From NCBI RefSeq assembly GCF_000472505.1, contig NZ_AWZR01000006.1:124653-188652 (forward strand): a DNA stretch of 64,000 nucleotides, written 5' to 3'. The position numbers were made by a program, and so were the translations under genes. Positions 18,736-26,902 of this stretch are shown one piece after another (position 1 is the first letter of the stretch; every line of letters starts with the position of its first letter). The notes beneath the pieces are model-generated. The model searched no databases. It worked only from the letters and a program-made list of their open reading frames with translations, and was not told where the DNA came from. Source of the DNA: Luteimonas sp. J29. GTDB taxonomy: Bacteria; Pseudomonadota; Gammaproteobacteria; Xanthomonadales; Xanthomonadaceae.

Positions 18736-18999
18736 TCAGGCGGTGGCGGGCCGGTTCTCGGGCAGCGCCACCGAGATGTCGAGCACGTCGTGTTCGCCGT
18801 CCTTGACCAGGTCCACCTTGACCGCGTCCACGTCGACGCTCACGTACTTGCGGATCACCTCCAGCAGCTCGCGCTGCAGCAGGGGCAGGTAGTCGGGCGC
18901 GCCGCGGCTGGTCCGCTCCTGCGCGACGATGATGCGCAGGCGGTCCTTGGCGATCGCCGCCGTGTTCTGCCTCGGCTTGAGGAAATCGAACAGTCCCAT
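18736..18999 (-). CDS. minE: cell division topological specificity factor MinE
   Basis: An 87-aa protein starting [18 protein letters not shown], the membrane-binding N-terminus of MinE, followed by the MinD-contacting segment [13 protein letters not shown] (aa 18-30) and the dimeric topological specificity domain. It stimulates MinD ATPase and drives pole-to-pole oscillation, so that the division inhibitor MinC is lowest at mid-cell. Its ATG lies 2 nt after the minD stop, so the two are translationally linked as the last genes of a GNAT-minC-minD-minE operon. Confidence 0.97.
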   Translation of the reverse strand: MGLFDFLKPRQNTAAIAKDRLRIIVAQERTSRGAPDYLPLLQRELLEVIRKYVSVDVDAVKVDLVKDGEHDVLDISVALPENRPATA

Positions 19000-19001
19000 C
19001 G

Positions 19002-19811
19002 TCAACCTCCGAAGAGCTTGCTGAAGAAGCCCTTCTTCTCGGCCTGGGTGAAACGCATCGGCCGGTCTTCGCCGAGCAGTCGCGCAACCGCGTCGTCGTA
19101 GGCCTGGCCGGCGCTGGATTCGCCCGCCAGGATCACCGGTTCGCCCTTGTTGGAGGCGTCGAGCACGTCGGGCGACTCGGGGATCACGCCGAGGGTCTTG
19201 ATGCCCAGCACCTCCTCGACGTCGGCGATCGAGAGCATTTCCCCCTTCTCCACCCGGTCGGGGTTGTAGCGGGTGAGCAGCAGGTGCTCCTGCACCCGCT
19301 CGCCGGCCTCGGCCTTGCGGGTCTTGGAGGCGAGCAGGCCGAGGATGCGGTCGGAGTCGCGCACCGAGGACACCTCGGGGTTGACCACCACCACCGCGCG
19401 GTCGGCGAAGTACATGGCCAGGAACGCACCCTTCTCGATGCCGGCCGGGGAGTCGCAGATGATGTATTCGAAGCCGTCGTCGGCCAGTTCCTTGAGCACG
19501 CGCTCCACGCCTTCCTTGGTCAGCGCGTCCTTGTCGCGCGTCTGCGAGGCGGCCAGCACGTACAGGTTCTCGAAGCGCTTGTCCTTGATCAGCGCCTGCC
19601 GGAGCGAGGCCTCGCCCTGGACGACGTTGACGAAGTCGTACACCACGCGGCGCTCGCACCCCATGATCAGGTCGAGGTTGCGCAGGCCCACGTCGAAGTC
19701 GATGACCGCGACCTTCTTGCCGCGGCGGGCGAGGCCGTTGGCCAGGCTGGCGCTGCTGGTGGTCTTGCCGACGCCTCCCTTGCCCGAGGTGACCACGATG
19801 ATTTCAGCCAA
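19002..19811 (-). CDS. minD: septum site-determining ATPase MinD
   Basis: A 269-aa ParA/MinD-family ATPase. The deviant Walker [10 protein letters not shown] is at aa 10-18, with its signature lysine at K11. The Walker B-like segment is [15 protein letters not shown]. The C-terminus, [12 protein letters not shown], is the amphipathic membrane-targeting helix. MinD in the ATP form binds the inner membrane and recruits MinC or MinE. It sits between minC (25-nt gap) and minE (2-nt gap), in the usual order. Confidence 0.98.
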   Translation of the reverse strand: MAEIIVVTSGKGGVGKTTSSASLANGLARRGKKVAVIDFDVGLRNLDLIMGCERRVVYDFVNVVQGEASLRQALIKDKRFENLYVLAASQTRDKDALTKEGVERVLKELADDGFEYIICDSPAGIEKGAFLAMYFADRAVVVVNPEVSSVRDSDRILGLLASKTRKAEAGERVQEHLLLTRYNPDRVEKGEMLSIADVEEVLGIKTLGVIPESPDVLDASNKGEPVILAGESSAGQAYDDAVARLLGEDRPMRFTQAEKKGFFSKLFGG

Positions 19812-19836
19812 AACACGTCTCCTGTGTGTGCCGCCG

Positions 19837-20610
19837 TCAGTCGAGTGCGGCGATCTTGAGTTCTTCGTTCTCCAGCCAGACCTGCACCGGCTTGCCGTGC
19901 AGTTCCTTCGGGATATCTTCCAGTACTTTGTAGTGGCCGGCCACGGCGACGAGCTCGGCGTGGAAGGCGCGGCAGAAGATGCGCGCGCCCGCGTTGCCCT
20001 GGGCGCCGGCCAGCGCGCGGCCGCGCAGCGGGCCGTAGATGTGGATCGAGCCGTCGGCGATCACCTCGGCGCCGGCGCCGACCTGGGAGAGGATCGTCAG
20101 GTCGCGGTTCTCGGCATAGACCTGCTGGCCCGAGCGCACCGGCGCGGCCTGGACCAGGCCCGGGGCGGAGGCCGCGGGGCGGGGCGCCGCCGCGCGCGCG
20201 GCCGGGGCGGGTTCGGGCGCCGGCCGGGCGGCCGGGCGCGGCGCTACGGTCTCAGTCGCGCCTGCGACAGGCTCGTACTGGGCCCGGAACTTGGCCAGCA
20301 GCGGGAGCCCGAGCTCGACCGCCAGGGCCTCGTTGTCGCTGCTGCCCCAGGCCAGCGCCACCGGCAGCACCCCGGCCTCGCGCAGGGCCTCGATCAGCGC
20401 CCTCGCGGTGGCCGCGTCGGGGGTCGCCGTCAGGCCGCCGAAGTCCAGGATCACCGCGGCGCGCGCGAACAGCTTCGGCGCCCGCGCGACCCGCTCGCGC
20501 ATCTCCGCGGCCAGGCGCGCGATGTCGAGGGTGCGCACGCGCAGGTTGGCGATCCCCACCTGGCCGATCTTGAGCTCGCCGGCCGGTTCGAAATCCATCG
20601 CCGCGCTCAT
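19837..20610 (-). CDS. minC: septum site-determining protein MinC
   Basis: A 257-aa FtsZ assembly inhibitor. The N-terminal domain (aa ~1-110, with DLDFGG-like VILDFGGLTATPD) acts on FtsZ. An Ala/Pro-rich linker (about aa 120-160) leads to the C-terminal beta-helix domain (GQQVYAENRDLTILSQVGAGAEV onward, about aa 165-257) that binds MinD and dimerises. The start is the ATG at 20610 (MSAAMDFEP), which overlaps the stop of the upstream acetyltransferase gene. The linker is longer and more Pro/Ala-rich than in E. coli MinC (231 aa). Confidence 0.95.
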   Translation of the reverse strand: MSAAMDFEPAGELKIGQVGIANLRVRTLDIARLAAEMRERVARAPKLFARAAVILDFGGLTATPDAATARALIEALREAGVLPVALAWGSSDNEALAVELGLPLLAKFRAQYEPVAGATETVAPRPAARPAPEPAPAARAAAPRPAASAPGLVQAAPVRSGQQVYAENRDLTILSQVGAGAEVIADGSIHIYGPLRGRALAGAQGNAGARIFCRAFHAELVAVAGHYKVLEDIPKELHGKPVQVWLENEELKIAALD

Positions 20611-21191
20611 GCGTCGGCCACCGCGGCCGGTACCCGCGGACGCGAGATCCACGGCAAGTCGGGCAGGTTGTCGCCATAGGTGGCGCGCACCCACTCGTAG
20701 CTGCACATTTCCTTGGCCATCATCGAGGCGCGGATGCCGTTCTCGGGCATCACGTGCTGGCCGATCTCGTGGAAGCCGAAGCTGCCGTGGAACACGCGCA
20801 CCGGGTCGGCGTCGTGTTCGAGGAACACCTCGCAGGTCAGCAGCGGGTAGCGCAGCTCGGCATGGCTCTGGGCGTCGGCGTAGAACGCCCGACCCACGCC
20901 GCCGCCGCGGCGGCGGCTGCTGACCACGATCCGGTCGATGTAGAAGAACCGCTCGCAGTGGGCCCGGAACCAGTGGAAGTTGCTGCTGTCGTGGTCGGCT
21001 TCCGAGCCCATGCCGACGAGGAAGCCCACCAGGGCGCCGTCGCGCTCGGCGACGCGGAAGTATTCGGCGGTGTCGTAGAACCTGCGGATGCGCGCGGTAT
21101 CCAGCGGCAGGATCGTCGGGCCGGCGGCGTTGTTGAGGGTGAGGACTGAATCCAGCTCATGCTCCCGCACGTCGCGGATGACGATCGACAT
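20607..21191 (-). CDS. GNAT-family N-acetyltransferase, first gene of the min operon
   Basis: A 194-aa single-domain GNAT protein. The acetyl-CoA pyrophosphate loop is SSRRRGGGVGRAFYADA, and the preceding beta strand is FFYIDRIVVS. The start is the ATG at 21191 (MSIVIRDVREHELDSV). Its TGA overlaps the minC ATG, so MinC translation should be coupled to it. The substrate is unknown. Nothing in the sequence links it mechanistically to division-site selection, but the four-gene arrangement without gaps argues for co-expression. Confidence 0.88.
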   Translation of the reverse strand: MSIVIRDVREHELDSVLTLNNAAGPTILPLDTARIRRFYDTAEYFRVAERDGALVGFLVGMGSEADHDSSNFHWFRAHCERFFYIDRIVVSSRRRGGGVGRAFYADAQSHAELRYPLLTCEVFLEHDADPVRVFHGSFGFHEIGQHVMPENGIRASMMAKEMCSYEWVRATYGDNLPDLPWISRPRVPAAVADA

Positions 21192-21396
21192 TCCAGAACT
21201 CCAGGGGACTGCAGGGGGCGCGGGCGTCGCGCGGAACGGGGCAGCGGGCCATGGCCCGCCGATGCGCCGCCGGATGCGCGCCGCCCGGGGGTGGCCGCGC
21301 GCGCCGGCCGCGCCTCCCGGCGCGGAACGCCCACCGGCACCACCCACCGGTAGACGGCGCGGGCGCCGTGCGACGGTCAATGCGATGCCGGTCGCG

Positions 21397-21402
21397 ATTA
21401 TC
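21397..21402 (-). promoter_or_regulatory. candidate extended -10 box for the GNAT-minCDE operon
   Basis: GATAAT on the minus strand, preceded by TGC, giving a near-extended -10. It is the only AT-rich hexamer in the region. No clear -35 is present, and the implied 5' leader of about 200 nt is long. Confidence 0.35.
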
Positions 21403-21484
21403 GCACGGCCCCCGCCGCGCCGCGACCGCGCGCGGGGCCGTCGCGCATGACTTGTTGGGGGGTCTCCGGCGCCCGGAAAGCGCC

Positions 21485-21490
21485 TACCAT
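21485..21490 (+). promoter_or_regulatory. candidate -10 box giving a leaderless histidine kinase mRNA
   Basis: TACCAT lies 6 nt before the kinase ATG at 21497. Transcription would begin at or within a nucleotide or two of the start codon. No Shine-Dalgarno precedes that ATG, which fits leaderless translation. Confidence 0.4.
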
Positions 21491-21496
21491 GCCCGC

Positions 21497-22750
21497 ATGC
21501 TCTCGCGCCTCGACCACGCCCGCCTGCTGCGCTACGCCGGCCTGTTCACCTGGGCGGTGATCGTGCTGCCGCTGTGGCTGATCTCGCGGCCGGTGGAGGA
21601 GGGCGAGCCGGCCGGCATCGGTGCCGGCTGGCCGGCCTGGATCGCCTGGGCGATCTTCGGCTTCGGCTTCGCCTGGCTCAGCCGCGCGCTCGATTCGCGC
21701 CGGGTCAACCTGGTCGACTACCTGCTGCTGGGCCTGATGATCGGCAGCGCGGTGGCCCTGAGCTACTACAGCAACAGCGGACTGGGCGTGCTGCTGCTGA
21801 TGGTGGCGGCGTGCGTGCTGCCCTGGCTGCTGCCGCTGCCGGCCAGCATCGCGGTCCTGGTCCTGAGCGAGATCGTGGTGATCCCGGTCTATACCCGGGC
21901 GCTGGGCTTCATGTGGTTCGAGGCGGTGATGCAGTCGGTGCTGTACGCCGGCTTCACCTGTTTCGTGTTCGCGACCGGCTACGTGGCCCGGCAGCAGGTA
22001 CTGGCCCGGGACGAGCAGCGGCGCCTGAACGCCGAGCTGCGCGCCACCCGGGCCCTGCTGGCCGAGAGCGTGCGGGTCAACGAGCGGACCCGGATCTCGC
22101 GCGAGCTGCACGACCTGCTCGGCCACCACCTGACCGCGCTGAGCCTGAACCTGGAGGTCGCCAACCACCTGGTCAGCGGCCAGGCCCAGGAGCACGTCAC
22201 CCAGGCCCACACCCTGGCCAAGCTGCTGCTGAGCGACGTGCGCGAGGCGGTGAGCCGGCTGCGCGAGGACGACGCCATCGACATGCGCACGACCCTGCTG
22301 CCGCTGGCCGACAACGTGCCGGGGCTGCGGATCGACATGGACATGCCGCTCACCTTCCTGGTCGACGACCCGGAGCGGGCCCACGTCCTGCTGCGCTGCA
22401 CACAGGAAATCATCACCAACGCCGTGCGCCACGCCGAGGCCACCCTGCTGCGGCTGCGCTACAGTTTCGACGGCGACGCCGTGACCCTGGAGGCGCGCGA
22501 CGACGGCCGCGGGGCCGAGGTCGCGGTCGCCGGCAACGGCCTGCGCGGCATGCGCGAACGCCTGGCGGCGTACGGCGGGTCGCTCGAGGTCGAGACCGCG
22601 CCCGGCAGCGGCTTCACCGTGCGCCTGCGCCTGCCGATGGACGGCGCGGTGCTGGCGCACGACGGCGCCGGCCCCGCGGCCGGGGCGTCCGAGGACAGTG
22701 CGCCGGGCCAGGAAGGCGCCCACCGACACCACCCGCTGGAGGTCCCATGA
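21497..22750 (+). CDS. DesK/NarX-type sensor histidine kinase
   Basis: A 417-aa membrane kinase. Five to six membrane segments span about aa 12-165 (for example FTWAVIVLPLWLI and SIAVLVLSEIVVIPVY). A coiled linker leads to the HisKA_3 dimerisation helix with the phospho-accepting H205 (SRELHDLLGHHLTALSLNLE). The HATPase domain has the N box EIITNAVRHAEA and the G box DDGRGAEVAVAGNGLRGM. The multi-TM input with HisKA_3 resembles DesK-like kinases that sense membrane state. The stop overlaps the regulator's ATG (ATGA at 22747). The start is the ATG at 21497; no Shine-Dalgarno is seen and a -10 box lies 6 nt upstream. Confidence 0.92.
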   Translation: MLSRLDHARLLRYAGLFTWAVIVLPLWLISRPVEEGEPAGIGAGWPAWIAWAIFGFGFAWLSRALDSRRVNLVDYLLLGLMIGSAVALSYYSNSGLGVLLLMVAACVLPWLLPLPASIAVLVLSEIVVIPVYTRALGFMWFEAVMQSVLYAGFTCFVFATGYVARQQVLARDEQRRLNAELRATRALLAESVRVNERTRISRELHDLLGHHLTALSLNLEVANHLVSGQAQEHVTQAHTLAKLLLSDVREAVSRLREDDAIDMRTTLLPLADNVPGLRIDMDMPLTFLVDDPERAHVLLRCTQEIITNAVRHAEATLLRLRYSFDGDAVTLEARDDGRGAEVAVAGNGLRGMRERLAAYGGSLEVETAPGSGFTVRLRLPMDGAVLAHDGAGPAAGASEDSAPGQEGAHRHHPLEVP

Positions 22751-23388
22751 TCCGAGTCTGCCTTGTCGACGACCAGACCCTTGTGAGGCAGGGCATCCGC
22801 TCGCTGCTGGCGCTGGACGACGGCATCGAGGTCGTCGCCGAGGCCGGCGACGGCAAGCAGGCGGTGGAGCTGATCCCCGAGGTCCGCCCCGACGTGGTGC
22901 TCATGGACATGCGGATGCCGGTGATGTCGGGCCTGGAGGCGCTGCAGGCGCTCTCGCGCGCCGGCCAGCTGCCGCCGACCATCATCCTGACCACCTTCGA
23001 CGACGACCAGCTGGTGCTGGCCGGCATGAAGGCCGGGGCCCGCGGCTATCTGCTCAAGGACGTGTCGCTGGAACAGCTGGTCGGCGCGATCCGGACCGTG
23101 GCCGCGGGCGGCTCGCTGGTCCAGCCGGCGGTGACCCAGCGCCTGCTCTCGGGCCTGGAGCACATGCGCAACGAGTTCGTCAGCCTCGACCGGCCCGACC
23201 CGCTGACCGATCGCGAGACCGAGATCCTGCGCCTGATGGCCGGCGGCTTTTCCAACAAGGAGATCGCCAACTCGCTGGGCGTGGCCGAGGGCACCATCAA
23301 GAACCACGTCTCGAACATCCTCTCCAAGCTCGGCGTCCGCGACCGCACCCGCGCCGTGCTCAAGGCGTTCGAGCTGCAGCTGGTCTGA
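22747..23388 (+). CDS. NarL/FixJ-family response regulator
   Basis: A 213-aa regulator with a receiver domain (acidic pocket LVDDQ near aa 8-10, phospho-acceptor D54 in LMDMRMP, switch lysine in LLKDVS) and a C-terminal LuxR-type helix-turn-helix (LTDRETEILRLMAGGFSNKE, then TIKNHVSNILSKLGV). It overlaps the kinase gene by 4 nt and is its evident partner. Target genes cannot be read from the window. A divergent or downstream target such as the SRPBCC gene is possible but not shown. Confidence 0.94.
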   Translation: MIRVCLVDDQTLVRQGIRSLLALDDGIEVVAEAGDGKQAVELIPEVRPDVVLMDMRMPVMSGLEALQALSRAGQLPPTIILTTFDDDQLVLAGMKAGARGYLLKDVSLEQLVGAIRTVAAGGSLVQPAVTQRLLSGLEHMRNEFVSLDRPDPLTDRETEILRLMAGGFSNKEIANSLGVAEGTIKNHVSNILSKLGVRDRTRAVLKAFELQLV

Positions 23389-23404
23389 CGCGGACGGCAG
23401 GCCG

Positions 23405-23425
23405 GCCCGCCGCGACGCGGCGGGC
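23405..23425 (+). terminator. hairpin after the response regulator gene
   Basis: GCCCGCCGC-GAC-GCGGCGGGC is a perfect 9-bp stem with a 3-nt loop, 16 nt after the regulator stop. It is not followed by a T-run, so termination is only a suggestion. Confidence 0.4.
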
Positions 23426-23694
23426 GGTCGCGGGCGGCTGCCGGACCGGTCGCCGCGGGCGGTCCCCGGGTGGAAGGGGTGGCGTCCCCCCGGGAGAAGC
23501 CCCGACGCTTCGGATCCTTCCCCTGCGCGGGCGCACGCCTGCGACAAAAGTACCCGCAGCGGGCAGATGCCGGTCGGTGGAACCGGGCCCGGCACCGGTT
23601 GGCGCGGCCTGCGCGGCGGATGGTTGCGAGGCCAACCGATCCCCCGCGCTGCCGGGCGGGCCCGGACGGGTCGCGGGCCGTGCAGGGTTCTTGC

Positions 23695-23700
23695 TAGCAT
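23695..23700 (+). promoter_or_regulatory. -10 candidate for the SRPBCC gene
   Basis: TAGCAT within TTGCTAGCATTGG, the same -10 form seen at several other genes in this window. Transcription would start near 23707, about 42 nt before the ATG, leaving room for the GGAG at about 23737. Confidence 0.45.
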
Positions 23701-23748
23701 TGGCCACTTGCGCCCGCGACGGCGGGAAATGGTCCCGGAGAACCCTGA

Positions 23749-24894
23749 ATGACCCGTTTGATCGAGATCCTGATTTCAATGGCGATCGTCGCCGTGCTGT
23801 TCGTGCTCGTGGGCGTGTTCCTGCCGTCGAGCCGCACGATCACCGAGAAGGTCGAGACCAACCGGCGGGCCGCGATCGTCTTCGACACGCTGAACGCGAC
23901 GCACCGGTTCCATGAGTGGAACCCGCTCGCCCTGCGCGACCCGGCGATCAGGATCACCCGCTCGGGTCCGGAGTCGGGCGTGGGCGCGCGCCTGGACTAC
24001 GAGTCCAGGCCGCTGGGCAAGGGCAGCTGGGAGATCGTGGAGAGCGAACCCGACAGCCGCGTGGTGTACGCCCTGGAGAACCGCGACCGCGGCGCCAACA
24101 AGCGCATGGAGTTCAACCTGCGGCCGACCGGGCGCGGCGGGCGCAACATCGAGATCACCCAGACCTACACGGTGGACTACGGCTGGAACCTGCTCGGCCG
24201 CTACGCCGGCATGTACGTGCGCGGCCACGTGGGCGAGGACATGAAGATCGGCCTGTCCAAGCTCACCAGCATCCTGGCCGCGGTTCCCAACGTCGACTAC
24301 CGCGCCGAGGGCGTGCCGCTGACCAACCTGGGCGTGGTCGAGCTGCCCGCCGAGAACCTGCTGGTCGTCTCGGCCGGCGCCATCGAGCGCAACAACGAGG
24401 CCATCAAGCGTTCGATGAAGTCGAACAGCGAGTGGATCAAGCGCACGATGGAAGCCAACGACCTGGTCGCCGCCGGGCCGCTGCGCATCGTCTCCACCGA
24501 GCTCGGCCGCGAGAACTACACCTTCGACGTTGTCCAGCCGGTCCGTCGCAAGGGCGCGGACGATGCCGGCGGCAACGGCGGCAACGAGGAAGGCGAAGGC
24601 GAGGAGGCGCAGCCCGTCGCCCAGGCGCCGGCCGTGGACGAGGGCGAGCTCGAGGTGAAGATTCCCGAGGGCGCGCCGGTGCAGTACGTCCGCACCGAGC
24701 CGGGCCAGTTCGCGCACGGCGAGTACAAGGGCTACATGGCCGAGCTGGAGAACGTGCGCAACGCGGTGCGTGCCTGGGCCGTCACCCACGGCCGCGACGT
24801 CACCGACCGTCCGTTCGAGTTCTACAAGAACGGCATCGACAACGCGTTCACCGCGGACGGCGAGTTCGAGGTGTTCTGGAGGCTCCGCGAGTAA
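23749..24894 (+). CDS. membrane-anchored SRPBCC (START-like) domain protein
   Basis: A 381-aa protein with one N-terminal membrane segment (ILISMAIVAVLFVLVGVFLP, aa 7-26). An SRPBCC/polyketide-cyclase-like ligand-binding fold follows at about aa 33-170 (FDTLNATHRFHEWNPLA, SGPESGVGARLDYES). The C-terminal half (about aa 185-381) resembles a GyrI/SOUL-type effector-binding region interrupted by an acidic linker (NEEGEGEEAQ). The precise function is unknown. Anchoring puts the ligand-binding domain outside the inner membrane or facing the cytoplasm, depending on topology. The start codon has GGAG 8 nt upstream. Confidence 0.8.
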   Translation: MTRLIEILISMAIVAVLFVLVGVFLPSSRTITEKVETNRRAAIVFDTLNATHRFHEWNPLALRDPAIRITRSGPESGVGARLDYESRPLGKGSWEIVESEPDSRVVYALENRDRGANKRMEFNLRPTGRGGRNIEITQTYTVDYGWNLLGRYAGMYVRGHVGEDMKIGLSKLTSILAAVPNVDYRAEGVPLTNLGVVELPAENLLVVSAGAIERNNEAIKRSMKSNSEWIKRTMEANDLVAAGPLRIVSTELGRENYTFDVVQPVRRKGADDAGGNGGNEEGEGEEAQPVAQAPAVDEGELEVKIPEGAPVQYVRTEPGQFAHGEYKGYMAELENVRNAVRAWAVTHGRDVTDRPFEFYKNGIDNAFTADGEFEVFWRLRE

Positions 24895-24973
24895 TCCGCG
24901 CCGCCATGCATGCGTTCGCCACGCGCCGCATCCCCCCGGGGGTGCGGCGCGCTGCGTTCAGGGGGAGCCCGCG

Positions 24974-25336
24974 GTGAAGGCGGTGCCCGCACCGCTGGTG
25001 CGCTGGCTGCGCGCCAAGGGCGCGCTGATGGCCGGCGCCGGGGTCGCGCTGGCCGCGTATGCCTCGCACGCCGCCGCCGACGGGGACCGTGCTGTGCTGC
25101 AGGCCGCGGCGGTGATGGCCTTCGGCCACGGCGTCGCGATCGCGGCCCTGGCGCGGCCACGGATGCCGCGGGTGGCTGCGCTGGCGGTCGGGTTGCTGCT
25201 GGCCGGCAGCCTGGTGTTCGCGGGCACCCTGGCATGGCGGGTGCTGGGGGGCGGCAGTTCCGCCGCGGCCCCGTTCGGGGGCGGGATGATGATCCTGGGG
25301 TGGCTGCTGTACGCAGCCTCGCCGCTGGAGGACTGA
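24974..25336 (+). CDS. DUF423 family small membrane protein
   Basis: A 120-aa protein with three to four hydrophobic helices. It contains the DUF423 pattern: AAYASHA near the N-terminus, FGHGVAIAALA, GSLVFAGTLAW and the closing APFGGGMMILGWLLYA. Translation appears to start at the GTG at 24974, with GGGGGAG 8 nt upstream; no suitable ATG exists before the conserved part. It precedes an AlkA-like gene by 5 nt, so the two are probably co-transcribed. The function of DUF423 is unknown. Confidence 0.8.
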   Translation: MKAVPAPLVRWLRAKGALMAGAGVALAAYASHAAADGDRAVLQAAAVMAFGHGVAIAALARPRMPRVAALAVGLLLAGSLVFAGTLAWRVLGGGSSAAAPFGGGMMILGWLLYAASPLED

Positions 25337-25341
25337 CGCCG

Positions 25342-26016
25342 ATGCCACGGCACGCACGCGGGTTCGACACCGGCGGCGCCTGGGAGCACCTGCTGCGCCG
25401 CGACCGCAGGCTGGCGAAGTGGATGCGGCGGCTGGGCCCGATCCCGCCCGAGCCGCGCTGGCGCCGCCCGTTCGACCCGGTGGACGCGCTGGCGCGGGCG
25501 ATCCTGTTCCAGCAGCTCAGCGGCAAGGCCGCATCGACGATCGTGGCGCGGGTGGAGGCCGCGATCGGCAGCCGCCGCCTGCACGCCGACACCCTGGGCC
25601 GGATCGACGATGCCACCCTGCGTGCCTGCGGCGTCTCGGGCAACAAGACCCTGGCCCTGCGCGACCTGGCCGCGCGCGAGGCGCGCGGCGAGATCCCGAC
25701 CCTGCGTCGCATGTCGACCATGCGCGAGGACGAGATCGTGGCCGCGCTGGTCCCGATCCGCGGCATCGGCCGCTGGACCGTGGAAATGATGCTGATGTTC
25801 CGCCTCGGCCGGCCGGACGTGCTGCCGGTCGACGACCTGGGCGTGCGCAAGGGCGTCCAGCGGGTGGACGGACTCGAGGCGATGCCGACCCCGCGCGAAC
25901 TGGCCGAACGCGGCGAGCGCTGGGGTCCCTACCGCACCTACGCCTCGCTCTACCTGTGGCGCATCGCCGACCTGGCCGCCGGGGCGGCGGCGCCGACCAA
26001 CCGTTCGCAGGACTAG
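25342..26016 (+). CDS. AlkA-type DNA-3-methyladenine glycosylase II
   Basis: A 224-aa HhH-GPD superfamily glycosylase. The helix-hairpin-helix is LVPIRGIGRWTVEMML (about aa 135-150), followed by VLPVDDLGVRKG with catalytic D165 aligned to D238 of E. coli AlkA. It lacks the AlkA N-terminal domain, like the shorter Mag1/AlkA2-type enzymes. It removes alkylated purines to begin base excision repair. Together with the AlkB-like protein at 3.4 kb it gives two alkylation-repair routes in the window. It is convergent with the M15 peptidase gene. Confidence 0.92.
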   Translation: MPRHARGFDTGGAWEHLLRRDRRLAKWMRRLGPIPPEPRWRRPFDPVDALARAILFQQLSGKAASTIVARVEAAIGSRRLHADTLGRIDDATLRACGVSGNKTLALRDLAAREARGEIPTLRRMSTMREDEIVAALVPIRGIGRWTVEMMLMFRLGRPDVLPVDDLGVRKGVQRVDGLEAMPTPRELAERGERWGPYRTYASLYLWRIADLAAGAAAPTNRSQD

Positions 26017-26083
26017 GGCGCGGCGGCGGGCAGGGCATCGCACCGGTCGACCGGGGCCGCGGCGCCCCGTGCCCGGCCGGGCG

Positions 26084-26893
26084 TCATTGCACCGCGTCGG
26101 GACCGACGAACCGCCAGTGCCACGGCTCGTACACGATGCCGTGCGGGTTGCCGCGCGGGTAGCTCATGGCGAATCCGTGCGCGGCCGCGTGCCGCGACAG
26201 CCAGTCGAACGCGGGCGTGGCCTCGAACGACTCCTCCGCCGGCGGCTCGCCCGGCGTGCCGATGTCCAGCGCGTCGCCGGCGTGGTGTTCGCTGAAGCCC
26301 GGCGCGGCGTTCACCGCCAGGATCTCGGCCACCGCGAGGCCGCGCGCCAGCTTCCGTTCGAAGATGCCCAGCTGGTAGTCGTGGCTGCGGTAGCCCGAGA
26401 TCGCCTCCAGCACCACGCCGTCGCGCGCCGCGGCCTCGCGCAGGCACTGCCACGCGCGCGCGGCGCCGGGCAGCAGCCACAGCGGCCGCCGGTAGCGGTC
26501 GAACCCGGCCAGGGCCAGGAACTCGGGCTCGGCGACCACGTCCAGCCCGGTGTCCGCGGCGTAGGCGTCCGGGTCCAGGCCGAGCGCGTGGAGCCGCTGG
26601 GCCAGCCGGTCGGGCGGCAGCACGCCCGGGTCGAGCCTGCCGCGCAGGCGCGGTGGCGCATCGAGCAGGTCCAGCGCTTCGTCGATCCCCGGCTCGCGCG
26701 CCAGCCGAGGCACCAGCGGCATCAGGCCCGCGTCGAGCACGGCCGCCAGGTACTGGCCGTCGCGCTTGCGGCGCAGGACGTGGCCGGCATGGGCCAGCAC
26801 CCGGGCATCGGCGCTGGCGCGCGCGCGCAGCAGCCAGGCGGGCCACAGTTCGATCCGGGGCGTGTTGAGCAGGAAGCGGGAGCGGGTACGCAT
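26084..26893 (-). CDS. M15-family D-alanyl-D-alanine carboxypeptidase (VanY/LdcB-like)
   Basis: A 269-aa protein. The zinc-site signature S-x-H-x-x-G-x-A-x-D is at aa 201-210 (SEHHAGDALD, with ligands H203 and D210), and the third ligand is H259 in EPWHW. GYRS at 167-170 is the usual substrate arginine segment. There is no classical signal peptide, so localisation is uncertain. The first 120 aa form an unassigned N-terminal extension. The gene begins 9 nt after the upstream PH-like gene stop, in a three-gene minus-strand cluster (DUF3887, PH-like, M15). Confidence 0.88.
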   Translation of the reverse strand: MRTRSRFLLNTPRIELWPAWLLRARASADARVLAHAGHVLRRKRDGQYLAAVLDAGLMPLVPRLAREPGIDEALDLLDAPPRLRGRLDPGVLPPDRLAQRLHALGLDPDAYAADTGLDVVAEPEFLALAGFDRYRRPLWLLPGAARAWQCLREAAARDGVVLEAISGYRSHDYQLGIFERKLARGLAVAEILAVNAAPGFSEHHAGDALDIGTPGEPPAEESFEATPAFDWLSRHAAAHGFAMSYPRGNPHGIVYEPWHWRFVGPDAVQ

Positions 26894-26902
26894 CCGTGCA
26901 GC

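Larger units (their letters stand above)
21192..21496. other. 305-bp divergent intergenic region
   Basis: This separates the GNAT-min operon (minus) from the DesK-type kinase (plus). No coding sequence is recognisable. Two promoter candidates are seen: GATAAT preceded by TGC on the minus strand at 21397-21402 for the min operon, giving a leader of about 200 nt, and TACCAT on the plus strand at 21485-21490, immediately before the kinase start. Confidence 0.45.
23389..23748. other. 360-bp intergenic region
   Basis: This lies between the response regulator and the SRPBCC gene. It holds a 9-bp-stem hairpin just after the regulator stop and a TAGCAT -10 candidate near its right end. I see no gene in it. 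Confidence 0.5.

Noticed and set aside
26043-26054. 12-bp palindrome CCGGTCGACCGG between convergent genes
   Set aside because: Short, has no loop, and lies between two stops; such palindromes are expected by chance at this GC content.
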